From: JBCBWG01 sp039039985
GTDB taxonomy: Bacteria; Pseudomonadota; Alphaproteobacteria; Rhizobiales; Hyphomicrobiaceae
Length of the DNA stretch: 7,424 nucleotides
Assembly (NCBI GenBank): GCA_039039985.1
Contig: JBCCOV010000231.1
Location: 1 to 7,424 of the forward strand
Reading direction: 5' to 3'
Shown: one piece after another, positions 1-5,345 of the stretch
Position numbering within the stretch: the stretch's first letter is position 1
How the letters are laid out: the number at the start of each line of letters is the position of its first letter
Notes under the pieces: generated by a model
What the model saw: only the letters and a program-made list of their open reading frames with translations
Database searches by the model: none
What the model was told of the DNA's origin: nothing
Translations under genes and position numbers: made by a program

Positions 1-552
1 CTGCCAGTAAACTTTGCGTCCGCCCCAGCGCTTGGTGAACAAACGGCCTTCGCCATAACGCAGACCGGCAATGAAAGCGCCGCCGGCGTCCTCGCCGAGG
101 ATGTAGCCGTTCGGCCGCCCGCGTTTGCGGAACGTATAAGCTACGGCTTTGGCCAGGCCGCGCGTGACGGCACCGAAGAACTTATGACCGGCATCGACGA
201 TTTCGTTTTCCGAGTAGCTGTGGCGGTCCTCGGCTCGTTCCACCGGGTCTGAATCGCGATCGTCGTACCGATCCTCGTAACGGCGTGGCGGCGGGCCATA
301 TGACGGATCTGCCGGATTGGCATAGCGACCGTCATAATTTCTGTCATCAGACGGCTTTTCGTAGCGACGTGGCTCCGGCGCTGGATCTCGATCCGCCGAC
401 CGTGGACTGTAGGGATCGGCGTTACCCGGTCCGTTTTGCGCCCCCTGCGGAGGCGGATCCCATGGCAGGCGCTGTTGCGCCGACGCTGGCATTGCACTGG
501 CCATCAAGAAACAGATTAGTGCGGCGGCCATCCTCTGGATGTCGTTCTTCAT
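1..552 (-). CDS. eipA: EipA-like envelope protein (DUF1134 family), C-terminus cut by window edge
   Basis: An exported, periplasmic protein of the DUF1134/EipA family, which in Brucella supports envelope integrity and stress resistance (family knowledge). Only the first 184 residues are in the window; the reading frame runs off the left edge in-frame, ending at VYWQ. Residues 1-25 form a signal peptide (MKND, hydrophobic AALICFLMA, then PASA before QQ). Residues 26 to about 110 are a low-complexity Pro/Arg/Asp/Tyr-rich linker with two PRRYE copies (61-65 and 89-93). The conserved domain starts near residue 113 with YSENEIVDAGHKFFGAVTRG and continues through GRPNGYILGEDAGGAFIAGL and RYGEG, which I recognise as the DUF1134 signature. 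The ATG at 552 is preceded by AAGAGG about 7 bases upstream, and the signal peptide begins directly after it. It follows cysQ on the same strand after 140 bases and may have its own promoter there. I see no full CtrA box (TTAA-N7-TTAA) in that gap. Confidence 0.88.
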   Translation of the reverse strand, partial: MKNDIQRMAAALICFLMASAMPASAQQRLPWDPPPQGAQNGPGNADPYSPRSADRDPAPEPRRYEKPSDDRNYDGRYANPADPSYGPPPRRYEDRYDDRDSDPVERAEDRHSYSENEIVDAGHKFFGAVTRGLAKAVAYTFRKRGRPNGYILGEDAGGAFIAGLRYGEGRLFTKRWGGRKVYWQ

Positions 553-692
553 GCCGAACCTCTTCTTCTGTCGACGCGCACCGGCAACTCACTGGACCGA
601 GCTGCGGAAGGCTGAACAGGCTTGCCGCCCGACTGTTGCTAAAATGTGTCGAAACAGGCCTGTGCAAACCTTGAGGCATACACGATTGCGCC

Positions 693-1544
693 TCAGGTCG
701 CGCGATCCGCGAGTGCGGACAGCAGACCAGTTGGGGCCGGCGCCCCCCAGGCAATAAAGCCGGAATGGCGAAAATGCCGATCGGCGTGGCCGTAAGTTAA
801 CCTTGCGCCCGCCCGGTCAGTTACGCAGCCGCCCGCGGCTTGAAGGATTGCGCCTCCGGCCGCCGTATCCCACTCGTTAATCTCACTAAAGCGCGGATAG
901 ATATGCGCGTCGCCCCGGGCCACCAAACAGAACTTGATGGACGAATCCATAGCCAATCTGTGGTGTTCTGGCAAATGCTGCAGCTGTGATTCAAACCGCT
1001 CCGACACGTAGCGGCTTGTCGCCACGCGCAAACATTCCGGCTCCGGCGGCCGAGCATGGATCTGCCTTTGACCGAATGCGGTGAGGACGTCGCTTTCCTT
1101 TTTCGCCGGAACCGTCATTTCGACAGCCTCGTGCGGCCCCAGCGTAACAAACATCTGTTCGCTCGCCGGCGCGTAGATGATGCCGAATCGCGTGTACGGC
1201 CTCACCACCAATCCGATGTTTACCGTGAATGACGGTCTGCCCTTGATGAACCCACGCGTGCCATCGAGCGGATCGACCAGAAAGAAGGCATCGCCAATGC
1301 TCGGGATATTGCCTGCGCTCGCCTGCTCTTCTGCGACAACAGGAACACCGGGCGCGGCGACAGCCAGGGCTGAGAGGATCACGTCCTCGGCCTCTCGGTC
1401 CGCAGCTGTGACTGGAGAGTCGTCTGTTTTGCGCTCAACGGTCACGCCACTTTGGAAATAGCGCATCAGAACGGCACCTGCCTCCACCGTCGCAGGCAGC
1501 AAACCGCGGGCGAGATCGACGAATTCAGTTTCATTTTCTAGCAT
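693..1544 (-). CDS. cysQ: 3'(2'),5'-bisphosphate nucleotidase CysQ (inositol monophosphatase superfamily)
   Basis: A Mg-dependent phosphatase that by family role hydrolyses 3'-phosphoadenosine 5'-phosphate to AMP, clearing the by-product of sulfate assimilation and sulfotransfer. The 283-residue length is close to the usual 250-280. Superfamily metal-binding motifs are all visible: AEE at residues 71-73, DPLDGTRGFI at 91-100 (D91 and D94 as metal ligands), and WDTAAGGAIL at 225-234 (D226). SSIKFCLVARGDAHIYPR (201-218) matches the CysQ-type segment before the last metal aspartate, and the FRHSGFIAWG end (258-267) is also CysQ-like rather than SuhB-like. The ATG at 1544 has only a weak ribosome-binding site (AGAAAG about 12 bases upstream), but the N-terminal helix fits the family, so I keep it. 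The gene is divergent from chpT across 448 bases and lies upstream of eipA. A related phosphatase specificity such as inositol or fructose-1,6-bisphosphate cannot be excluded from sequence alone. Confidence 0.9.
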   Translation of the reverse strand: MLENETEFVDLARGLLPATVEAGAVLMRYFQSGVTVERKTDDSPVTAADREAEDVILSALAVAAPGVPVVAEEQASAGNIPSIGDAFFLVDPLDGTRGFIKGRPSFTVNIGLVVRPYTRFGIIYAPASEQMFVTLGPHEAVEMTVPAKKESDVLTAFGQRQIHARPPEPECLRVATSRYVSERFESQLQHLPEHHRLAMDSSIKFCLVARGDAHIYPRFSEINEWDTAAGGAILQAAGGCVTDRAGARLTYGHADRHFRHSGFIAWGAPAPTGLLSALADRAT

Positions 1545-1992
1545 TCAGAGATGTGCTTTCTGATCTCGTACCGTATCACCGTTCACGCGCGCCGGTTTCG
1601 CCTGCGTCAGCCGCGAGGTTCCGACGAGTAAACTAACATATGAAGTGGGCTCACCGTGCGATGTCGCCTAGCAGGGGACCGACGTGATGACAACGTGAGC
1701 TGTCATCGCACGGCAAGATGGCGATCAGACCCTCTCAGGATTGGCCGCAGCGCGCTTCCGTTGGACTGTCTCCAGGTGGGACTTGGCTGGGCATGAGGTG
1801 CGGCCAAGCCATTTCGCGATTGGTGGAAATACCACTATCCACCCACACTTTCTGTGCGGGGCACTTTCCAACCCTTCCCGGCGCAGCTACCGTCCCGCCT
1901 AAATCAGCATCGATCGTTGGCTCGCGTCGCGCCCCGCGCATGAGCACGTGCTGAACCAGAGCATTCGAAACGTTTGCTACGAAAGGGGCCCC
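1545..1992. other. Divergent intergenic region between cysQ and chpT
   Basis: These 448 bases hold no gene I can support. Open frames here (plus 1718-1954, minus 1735-2172) lack family features and a convincing ribosome-binding site, and the minus one runs antisense through the chpT start. The region must hold the promoters of both divergent genes. I could not place a convincing -35/-10 pair or a full CtrA box. It contains the two overlapping inverted repeats described separately at 1654-1713, and a small hairpin at 1821-1837 (TGGTGG, loop AAATA, CCACTA, with one G-T pair). Confidence 0.6.
1654..1713. repeat. Two overlapping inverted repeats sharing one arm, upstream of chpT
   Basis: CCGTGCGATG at 1654-1663 is the exact reverse complement of CATCGCACGG at 1704-1713 (10 bp, 40-base spacer). 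Within the same stretch GATGACA at 1686-1692 is the exact reverse complement of TGTCATC at 1701-1707, with an 8-base loop, and extends to 9 pairs with one G-T wobble (1684-1692 with 1701-1709). The right arms overlap at 1704-1709, so in a transcript the two foldings exclude each other. Function is unknown; no T-tract follows on either strand, so neither is a classical terminator. Confidence 0.6.
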
Positions 1993-2631
1993 ATGACCGT
2001 GCACGAACACCCCAGTGACCTTGAATTGGCCGCGCTCATTGCCAGCAAGATCTGTCATGATGTCATCGGACCGGTGGGTGCGATCTACAATGGGCTTGAG
2101 ATTCTTACCGAGGACGACTCGGTCGATACCCAGTCTTACGCGCTCGAAGTCATACAGAACGTGACGGAACAAGCTTCGGCACGCTTGCAGTTCGCCAGAT
2201 TTGCCTTTGGTGCGTCAGGATCGGCCGGCTCAACGATCGACCTCAATCAGGCCCGAGAGATTTCAGACGGCTACGTGAAGGCGATCAAGCACACCCTGAC
2301 GTGGACCGGATTAGCCGGGCAAATGTCGAAGAACCGCGTCAAACTCCTGCTTAATCTCATCGCGATGGGTGTTGCAGCGCTTCCACGCGGCGGAGAAATT
2401 GCCGTCGAGATCGACGGCACGCTGGAACAGCCGACATTCCGCCTCACATGCACCGGCAAAGGCGCGCGTGAGCCAAGCTTCCTCAATACACTTCTGGCTG
2501 GCGAGGCACATGACGTGATCGATTCCATGTCCGTCCAAGCCTACTATACGTGGCGGCTGTCCACGGCCGCAGACATGACAATCGCAATCTCTTCACCGGA
2601 CGACGGTGTGGTGCAGCTGACCGCAGAGTAA
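1993..2631 (+). CDS. chpT: Histidine phosphotransferase ChpT
   Basis: A cytoplasmic phosphotransfer protein. In Caulobacter and relatives ChpT passes phosphate from the hybrid kinase CckA to the receivers of CtrA and CpdR, and so controls the cell cycle (family knowledge). The 212 residues have the ChpT layout: an N-terminal dimerisation helix pair with the phosphoacceptor motif LAALIASKICHDVIGPVGA (12-30), where H22 should be the acceptor; a second helix with EQASARLQFARFAFGASGSAG; and a C-terminal degenerate HATPase-like domain containing KNRVKLLLNLIAMGVAALPRGG. That domain lacks the N and G boxes for ATP binding, as expected for ChpT. I choose the ATG at 1993 because AAGGGG lies 4 bases upstream; an in-frame GTG at 1948 would add 15 residues with no family support. 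An AT-rich spacer of 79 bases separates it from a receiver-domain gene on the same strand, a plausible partner. Confidence 0.9.
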   Translation: MTVHEHPSDLELAALIASKICHDVIGPVGAIYNGLEILTEDDSVDTQSYALEVIQNVTEQASARLQFARFAFGASGSAGSTIDLNQAREISDGYVKAIKHTLTWTGLAGQMSKNRVKLLLNLIAMGVAALPRGGEIAVEIDGTLEQPTFRLTCTGKGAREPSFLNTLLAGEAHDVIDSMSVQAYYTWRLSTAADMTIAISSPDDGVVQLTAE

Positions 2632-2710
2632 GATTTTCAAAATATCGATAGTACAATTTTAGTATTTTGCTCAGAAGCTACATTGGCCGAACCGCCTGCC
2701 GTGAGGGGTA
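2632..2710 (+). promoter_or_regulatory. AT-rich spacer between chpT and the receiver gene, with inverted repeat
   Basis: The spacer is strikingly AT-rich in its first half compared with its surroundings. CAAAATA at 2638-2644 is the exact reverse complement of TATTTTG at 2663-2669, with an 18-base loop that contains the palindrome ATCGAT-like core and ATTTTAG. It could hold a separate promoter for the receiver gene, or a weak processing or attenuation site. Near its end, GAGGGG at 2703-2708 is the ribosome-binding site of the receiver gene. The promoter call is inference from base composition only. Confidence 0.3.
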
Positions 2711-3091
2711 ATGCCGATGCGCGTCGCACTCATCGTCGACGACTCCGATCTGGTGCGTACCGTTGTTTCAGATCTACTTTCTGACCAGGGATATCTGACG
2801 ATCGATGCCCGAAATGGTGAAGAGGCACTTCAGCAGGTCGCGACCGGAAATCCCGATTTGATCCTGATCGATTGGATGTTGGATGACTTTGACGCCAAAG
2901 GTCTGATCCAGCGCATTCGGAGCGCGTCGGGCTTCGAAACCACGCCGATCGTCTACGCGACAACTGTCAACGACGCGAACGACATCGGGGCTGCGCTCGC
3001 AGCAGGTGCGACCACAGCTGTATTGAAACCCTACGACGCCCTCAGCTTCCGCGAGCTCATGACTGACCTCGGGCAACCTGTCGTCGTATAG
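2711..3091 (+). CDS. Single-domain response regulator (CheY-like receiver) next to chpT
   Basis: A stand-alone receiver domain of 126 residues with no output domain. Visible landmarks, numbered from the first ATG, are the acidic pair D10-D11 (LIVDDSD), the phosphoacceptor D54 (LILIDWML), T84 in the fourth strand (IVYATTVND) and K106-P107 (VLKPYD). It should accept phosphate from a His donor; the adjacent ChpT is an obvious candidate, but this is inferred from position. The ATTVND to KPYD segment resembles CheY-like proteins found beside chpT in rhizobia (from memory). It does not look like CpdR or DivK. The loop after D54 reads WMLDDFDAKG and lacks the usual M-P-x-x-D-G. GAGGGG (2703-2708) is 2 bases from the ATG at 2711 and 8 bases from an in-frame ATG at 2717, so translation may really start at 2717 (MRVALIVDDS). 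Its 3' end faces a convergent gene 30 bases away. Confidence 0.85.
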   Translation: MPMRVALIVDDSDLVRTVVSDLLSDQGYLTIDARNGEEALQQVATGNPDLILIDWMLDDFDAKGLIQRIRSASGFETTPIVYATTVNDANDIGAALAAGATTAVLKPYDALSFRELMTDLGQPVVV

Positions 3092-3121
3092 CCGAATTGA
3101 AGAGATAGAGAGCGGGTGGTG

Positions 3122-3475
3122 TTAGCTGCTTTTCTTCTTTCTTTTGAGCGCTTTGTCTTTCTCGACCACATACGGAGGGCCGTTCCAGCAAACGGACGCA
3201 GACGCCTTGCACGTGTACTCATCGAAGATGATCAGGTCGAGGAACAACTCACACGTGACCTTTTTCCGGCCCGTGCGGTACCTCTTGATGCCCTGTTCGG
3301 ACGTCCATTGCGCGATGTACTTATCGAGCAGCGCTTTCGCGTCACGTATCGGCCCTTCTTTCCCGTAATCGTTGACTGAAAAGCCAAGCCGCGTGCATGT
3401 CTTTGAAAATGCCGGCGTCGTGAACACCAGGGCACACGCAACGGCGATCAGAGCGGCCGAGAAGCTGCGAATCAT
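3122..3475 (-). CDS. Small exported Cys-containing protein, function unknown
   Basis: A 117-residue protein with a clear Sec signal peptide: MIRS, a hydrophobic stretch FSAALIAVACALVFTT, then PAFS before KTC, with cleavage near residue 24. The mature part of about 93 residues has four cysteines (27, 75, 89, 96), enough for two disulfides in the periplasm, and the segment CELFLDLIIFDEYTCKASAS with VCW following looks like a conserved core. The C-terminus is very basic (KRKKKSS). I choose the ATG at 3475, which has GAGGA 8 bases upstream. A TTG at 3490 in the same frame would add five residues and consume part of that ribosome-binding site. I do not recognise a named family; similar short exported proteins occur in Hyphomicrobiales. 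It converges on the receiver gene and lies downstream of another small exported protein, 162 bases away, with no sign that they share a function. Confidence 0.72.
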   Translation of the reverse strand: MIRSFSAALIAVACALVFTTPAFSKTCTRLGFSVNDYGKEGPIRDAKALLDKYIAQWTSEQGIKRYRTGRKKVTCELFLDLIIFDEYTCKASASVCWNGPPYVVEKDKALKRKKKSS

Positions 3476-3637
3476 GATCTCATTCCTCAAGATGGCGGTC
3501 GCTATCGTGCTATCGCAACAATTGCCGCCCGCCTAGATCTCAATTCGCCGCTTGCGTGCACCACACGATACCGCGTTGCGAAGACGGCACGCGTGGCACA
3601 CACAATTTCAGAACAAGCCGGCTTATCGCACACGATC

Positions 3638-4000
3638 CTAATTCAGATACGGTGCATTACCGCCGTTCGTCCCGATACCGGAGTCAAAGAACCAGCCATG
3701 GTCGAACGGCCCGCCACGCGTCTGTGTGTCCGTTGACGGATCACGGAATGCGTTGACACCGCCGAACAACGAGCGGCTATCGCCGTAGGTGTTGATCGTG
3801 TCTTGTGGCGAATAGGAGTACCCGCCCCGCCGCCTGACGTAACCACGCACCTTGGACCGGCGAGCAGAACGTGCGCGTTTTGCCCGATAGGCGCTTTTTT
3901 TCTTCTTTGCGTAGTAGCCGTCGGCCATCGCAGGCTGAACAGCGAAGCCTGAGAGACCGATCACAGAGATCGCCAAAGCCACCAACACACGAGAAATCAT
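3638..4000 (-). CDS. Small exported Arg/Lys-rich protein, function unknown
   Basis: A 120-residue exported protein. Residues 1-26 are a signal peptide (MISR, LVALAISVIGLSGFAV, then PAMA before DGYY). Residues 30-59 are extremely basic (KKKKSAYRAKRARSARRSK and following RGYVRRRGG). The second half is Gly/Asp/aromatic-rich without cysteine: DTINTYGDSRSLFGG (68-81 region), NAFRDPSTDTQTRGGPFDHG and WFFDSGIGTNGGNAPYLN. From memory, the GPFDHGxFFDS and GGN-PY motifs recur in short exported proteins of Hyphomicrobiales, but no function is known to me. The basic stretch could bind an anionic surface such as lipopolysaccharide, peptidoglycan or nucleic acid; that is inference. The start is firm: the ATG at 4000 has GGAGGT 6 bases upstream. 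The next gene downstream, also exported, is 162 bases away. Confidence 0.75.
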   Translation of the reverse strand: MISRVLVALAISVIGLSGFAVQPAMADGYYAKKKKSAYRAKRARSARRSKVRGYVRRRGGYSYSPQDTINTYGDSRSLFGGVNAFRDPSTDTQTRGGPFDHGWFFDSGIGTNGGNAPYLN

Positions 4001-4136
4001 CCGACACCTCCAAACTCGGCACCGTGGCGGGTGCCATTGCTGCTGTCGCGGGGTGCGTCACACCTGTTGTTCAGGCGTGCGACCCAGCTTTGATACGCAC
4101 CGGGCGGCAAGAATGGCGAGACAGACACACATTGCG

Positions 4137-4180
4137 GCGTGTGCCGCTTTGATTCCGAGCGTGTGCCGCTGTCATTCCGA
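4137..4180. repeat. 22-base tandem direct repeat, two copies
   Basis: Copy one (4137-4158) and copy two (4159-4180) are adjacent with no spacer. Both begin GCGTGTGCCGCT and end ATTCCGA; the three bases between are TTG in the first and GTC in the second, giving 20 of 22 identical. It lies in non-coding sequence upstream of the basic exported protein and downstream of rlmJ. It could be a slippage duplication or a doubled protein-binding site. Confidence 0.8.
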
Positions 4181-4278
4181 CCGCCACCCCATCGCGTACC
4201 AAGGCCGCCATGTTAGGTGGACGGGGTTTACGAAGCAGTAATCACACGCAAATCCGGCCCGTCCAATCACGATCGATC

Positions 4279-4301
4279 AAACGATGCGGTTTGCACATCG
4301 T
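4279..4301 (-). terminator. Probable intrinsic terminator of rlmJ
   Basis: Five bases after the rlmJ stop, the minus strand reads ACGATGTG, loop CAAAC, CGCATCGT, then TTTG. The stem is 8 bp with one G-T wobble. The short T-run makes it a modest terminator. Confidence 0.45.
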
Positions 4302-4306
4302 CGTGG

Positions 4307-5269
4307 TTATCGCGCCTTTCGGCCGGATGACTTGTCTCGCGGACCGCGCGACAGCCGGTGTTTGGGGCTTGCATGACGCTCGGACTGGCCGCCATCCTCC
4401 GCATTCGCCTTCATCATCAGATCAGCGACCGTATAATCCGCATCAGGACCAACTGCCAACAGCTTTGTGCACTCTGCCAGAATTGCCGCGTACGTTTGCG
4501 CAAACCCATACGGCGGATTCGCCACAATCAGCCCACACCCGTTGAGACGACTGGCGTGACGATCGGATTGGATCAAGATCTCGCAGGCCAGCACCTCTTG
4601 CGCGCCACTGTTTGCGACAGCCCGATGGAAGCGCACGATCGCGCGACGGTCCTTGATCGGATACCAGAGCAGGAAAATGCCGCTCTGAAACCGGCGATGT
4701 CCATCCTTTAGTGCATTGCTGAGGCGCTCCAACTCTCCGGCGTCTTCAAACGGCGGATCGATGAGTACAACGGCGCGGCGCTCAGGCGGCGGGAGCACAG
4801 ATGCTGGCAAGGCCCAGCCGTCTCCTTGCGTCACCCGTGCCCCCTTGGCATGGCGCAGCGCTGCACGCAGCTTTTCGGCGATTGCTGCCTGTCGCTCATT
4901 GGCATGCAGACGATCCTGCGGTCGCAGCAACGATGCCGCAATGGACGCACTGCCGGGGTAAATCGCGCAACGCTCGCCGTCGGGCTGAACCGCGCGAACC
5001 GCATCGAGATACGGCGCCAGACTCTCAAGAATGCCCTTGGGCAGGGTGCCACCCTCAACGGCGCCGATGAGGCGGGCGATCCCGCGCTGCCATTCCGCGC
5101 CGCGTTGCGCTTCGTCTGACCGCAAGTCGTACAAGCCGGCCCCGGCATGCGTATCGACAACCCGAAACGGTTTCTCCTTCAAGCGAAGCCGGCTGATGAC
5201 CAGAGCCAACGCAGTGTGCTTCATGACATCCGCGAAGTTGCCGGCGTGGAAGGCATGTTGATAGTTCAC
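4307..5269 (-). CDS. rlmJ: 23S rRNA (adenine(2030)-N(6))-methyltransferase RlmJ
   Basis: An S-adenosylmethionine-dependent enzyme that by family role N6-methylates A2030 of 23S rRNA. Numbered from the GTG at 5269, the family N-terminus is plain: NYQHAFHAGNFADVMKHTAL (2-21), then VDTHAGAGLYDL (38-49) in the SAM-binding part, the catalytic DPPF motif in VVLIDPPFED (167-176), LWYPIKD (201-207) and the late NPPYGFAQ (251-258). I choose GTG at 5269 because the RlmJ family begins at this point and GAGG lies 8 bases upstream; a GTG at 5278 in the same frame would add three residues. At 320 residues it is longer than the roughly 280 of E. coli RlmJ, and the extra part is a polar, basic C-terminal tail from about residue 286. 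Its ribosome-binding site falls inside one arm of a long inverted repeat (5276-5326). holC ends 76 bases upstream on the same strand, so read-through from holC is possible. Confidence 0.92.
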   Translation of the reverse strand: MNYQHAFHAGNFADVMKHTALALVISRLRLKEKPFRVVDTHAGAGLYDLRSDEAQRGAEWQRGIARLIGAVEGGTLPKGILESLAPYLDAVRAVQPDGERCAIYPGSASIAASLLRPQDRLHANERQAAIAEKLRAALRHAKGARVTQGDGWALPASVLPPPERRAVVLIDPPFEDAGELERLSNALKDGHRRFQSGIFLLWYPIKDRRAIVRFHRAVANSGAQEVLACEILIQSDRHASRLNGCGLIVANPPYGFAQTYAAILAECTKLLAVGPDADYTVADLMMKANAEDGGQSERHASPKHRLSRGPRDKSSGRKAR

Positions 5270-5275
5270 GGAGCG

Positions 5276-5326
5276 CACCTCGCGTCTCCCGCGCGCGTCG
5301 AACTGCCATTATGCCGCCGCGAGGTG
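5276..5326 (-). promoter_or_regulatory. Inverted repeat that could occlude the rlmJ ribosome-binding site
   Basis: CACCTCGCG at 5276-5284 and CGCGAGGTG at 5318-5326 (plus strand) are exact reverse complements, 9 bp with 33 bases between. On the minus-strand transcript the downstream arm contains GAGG, the likely ribosome-binding site for the GTG at 5269, and also the alternative GTG at 5278. Pairing would hide the start region of rlmJ. The regulatory role is inference. Confidence 0.45.
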
Positions 5327-5345
5327 TCCTGTCGTGCGTGAAAGA

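Larger units (their letters stand above)
4001..4306. other. Intergenic region between rlmJ end and the basic exported protein
   Basis: These 306 bases contain no gene I can support; short open frames on the plus strand have no family features. From left to right on the plus strand they hold the GGAGGT site of the minus-strand exported protein (near 4007-4012), an 8-bp stem (CACACCTG 4059-4066 with CAGGCGTG 4072-4079, 5-base loop, complete on the minus strand with one G-T pair) that may lie in that gene's leader, a 22-base tandem duplication at 4137-4180, and the rlmJ terminator-like hairpin at 4279-4301. Confidence 0.55.

Noticed and set aside
672..695. Hairpin at the cysQ stop as a terminator
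   Set aside because: Only 6 bp with a 12-base loop and no T-run after it on the minus strand.
422..754. 110-codon minus-strand open frame overlapping the start of eipA
   Set aside because: It is out of frame with eipA, whose signal peptide and DUF1134 domain explain the region.
790..805. GTTAAC as a possible CtrA half-site
   Set aside because: It is a single TTAA inside the cysQ coding region with no second TTAA at the 7-base spacing, and it is over 200 bases from the eipA start.
1735..2172. 145-codon open frame on the minus strand upstream of and through the chpT start
   Set aside because: It runs antisense over the clear ChpT phosphoacceptor region, has no recognisable motif and no ribosome-binding site; most likely a shadow frame.
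3092..3121. Bidirectional terminator between the convergent receiver gene and exported protein gene
   Set aside because: The 30-base gap shows no stem of useful length; the pyrimidine-rich stretch just beyond it encodes the KRKKKSS tail.
3501..3516. Two adjacent GCTATCG-containing 8-mers upstream of the Cys-containing exported protein
   Set aside because: Too short to distinguish from chance; noted only as a possible site.
3588..3595. Palindrome CACGCGTG
   Set aside because: An 8-base palindrome is expected by chance at this GC content and it is not placed near a start.
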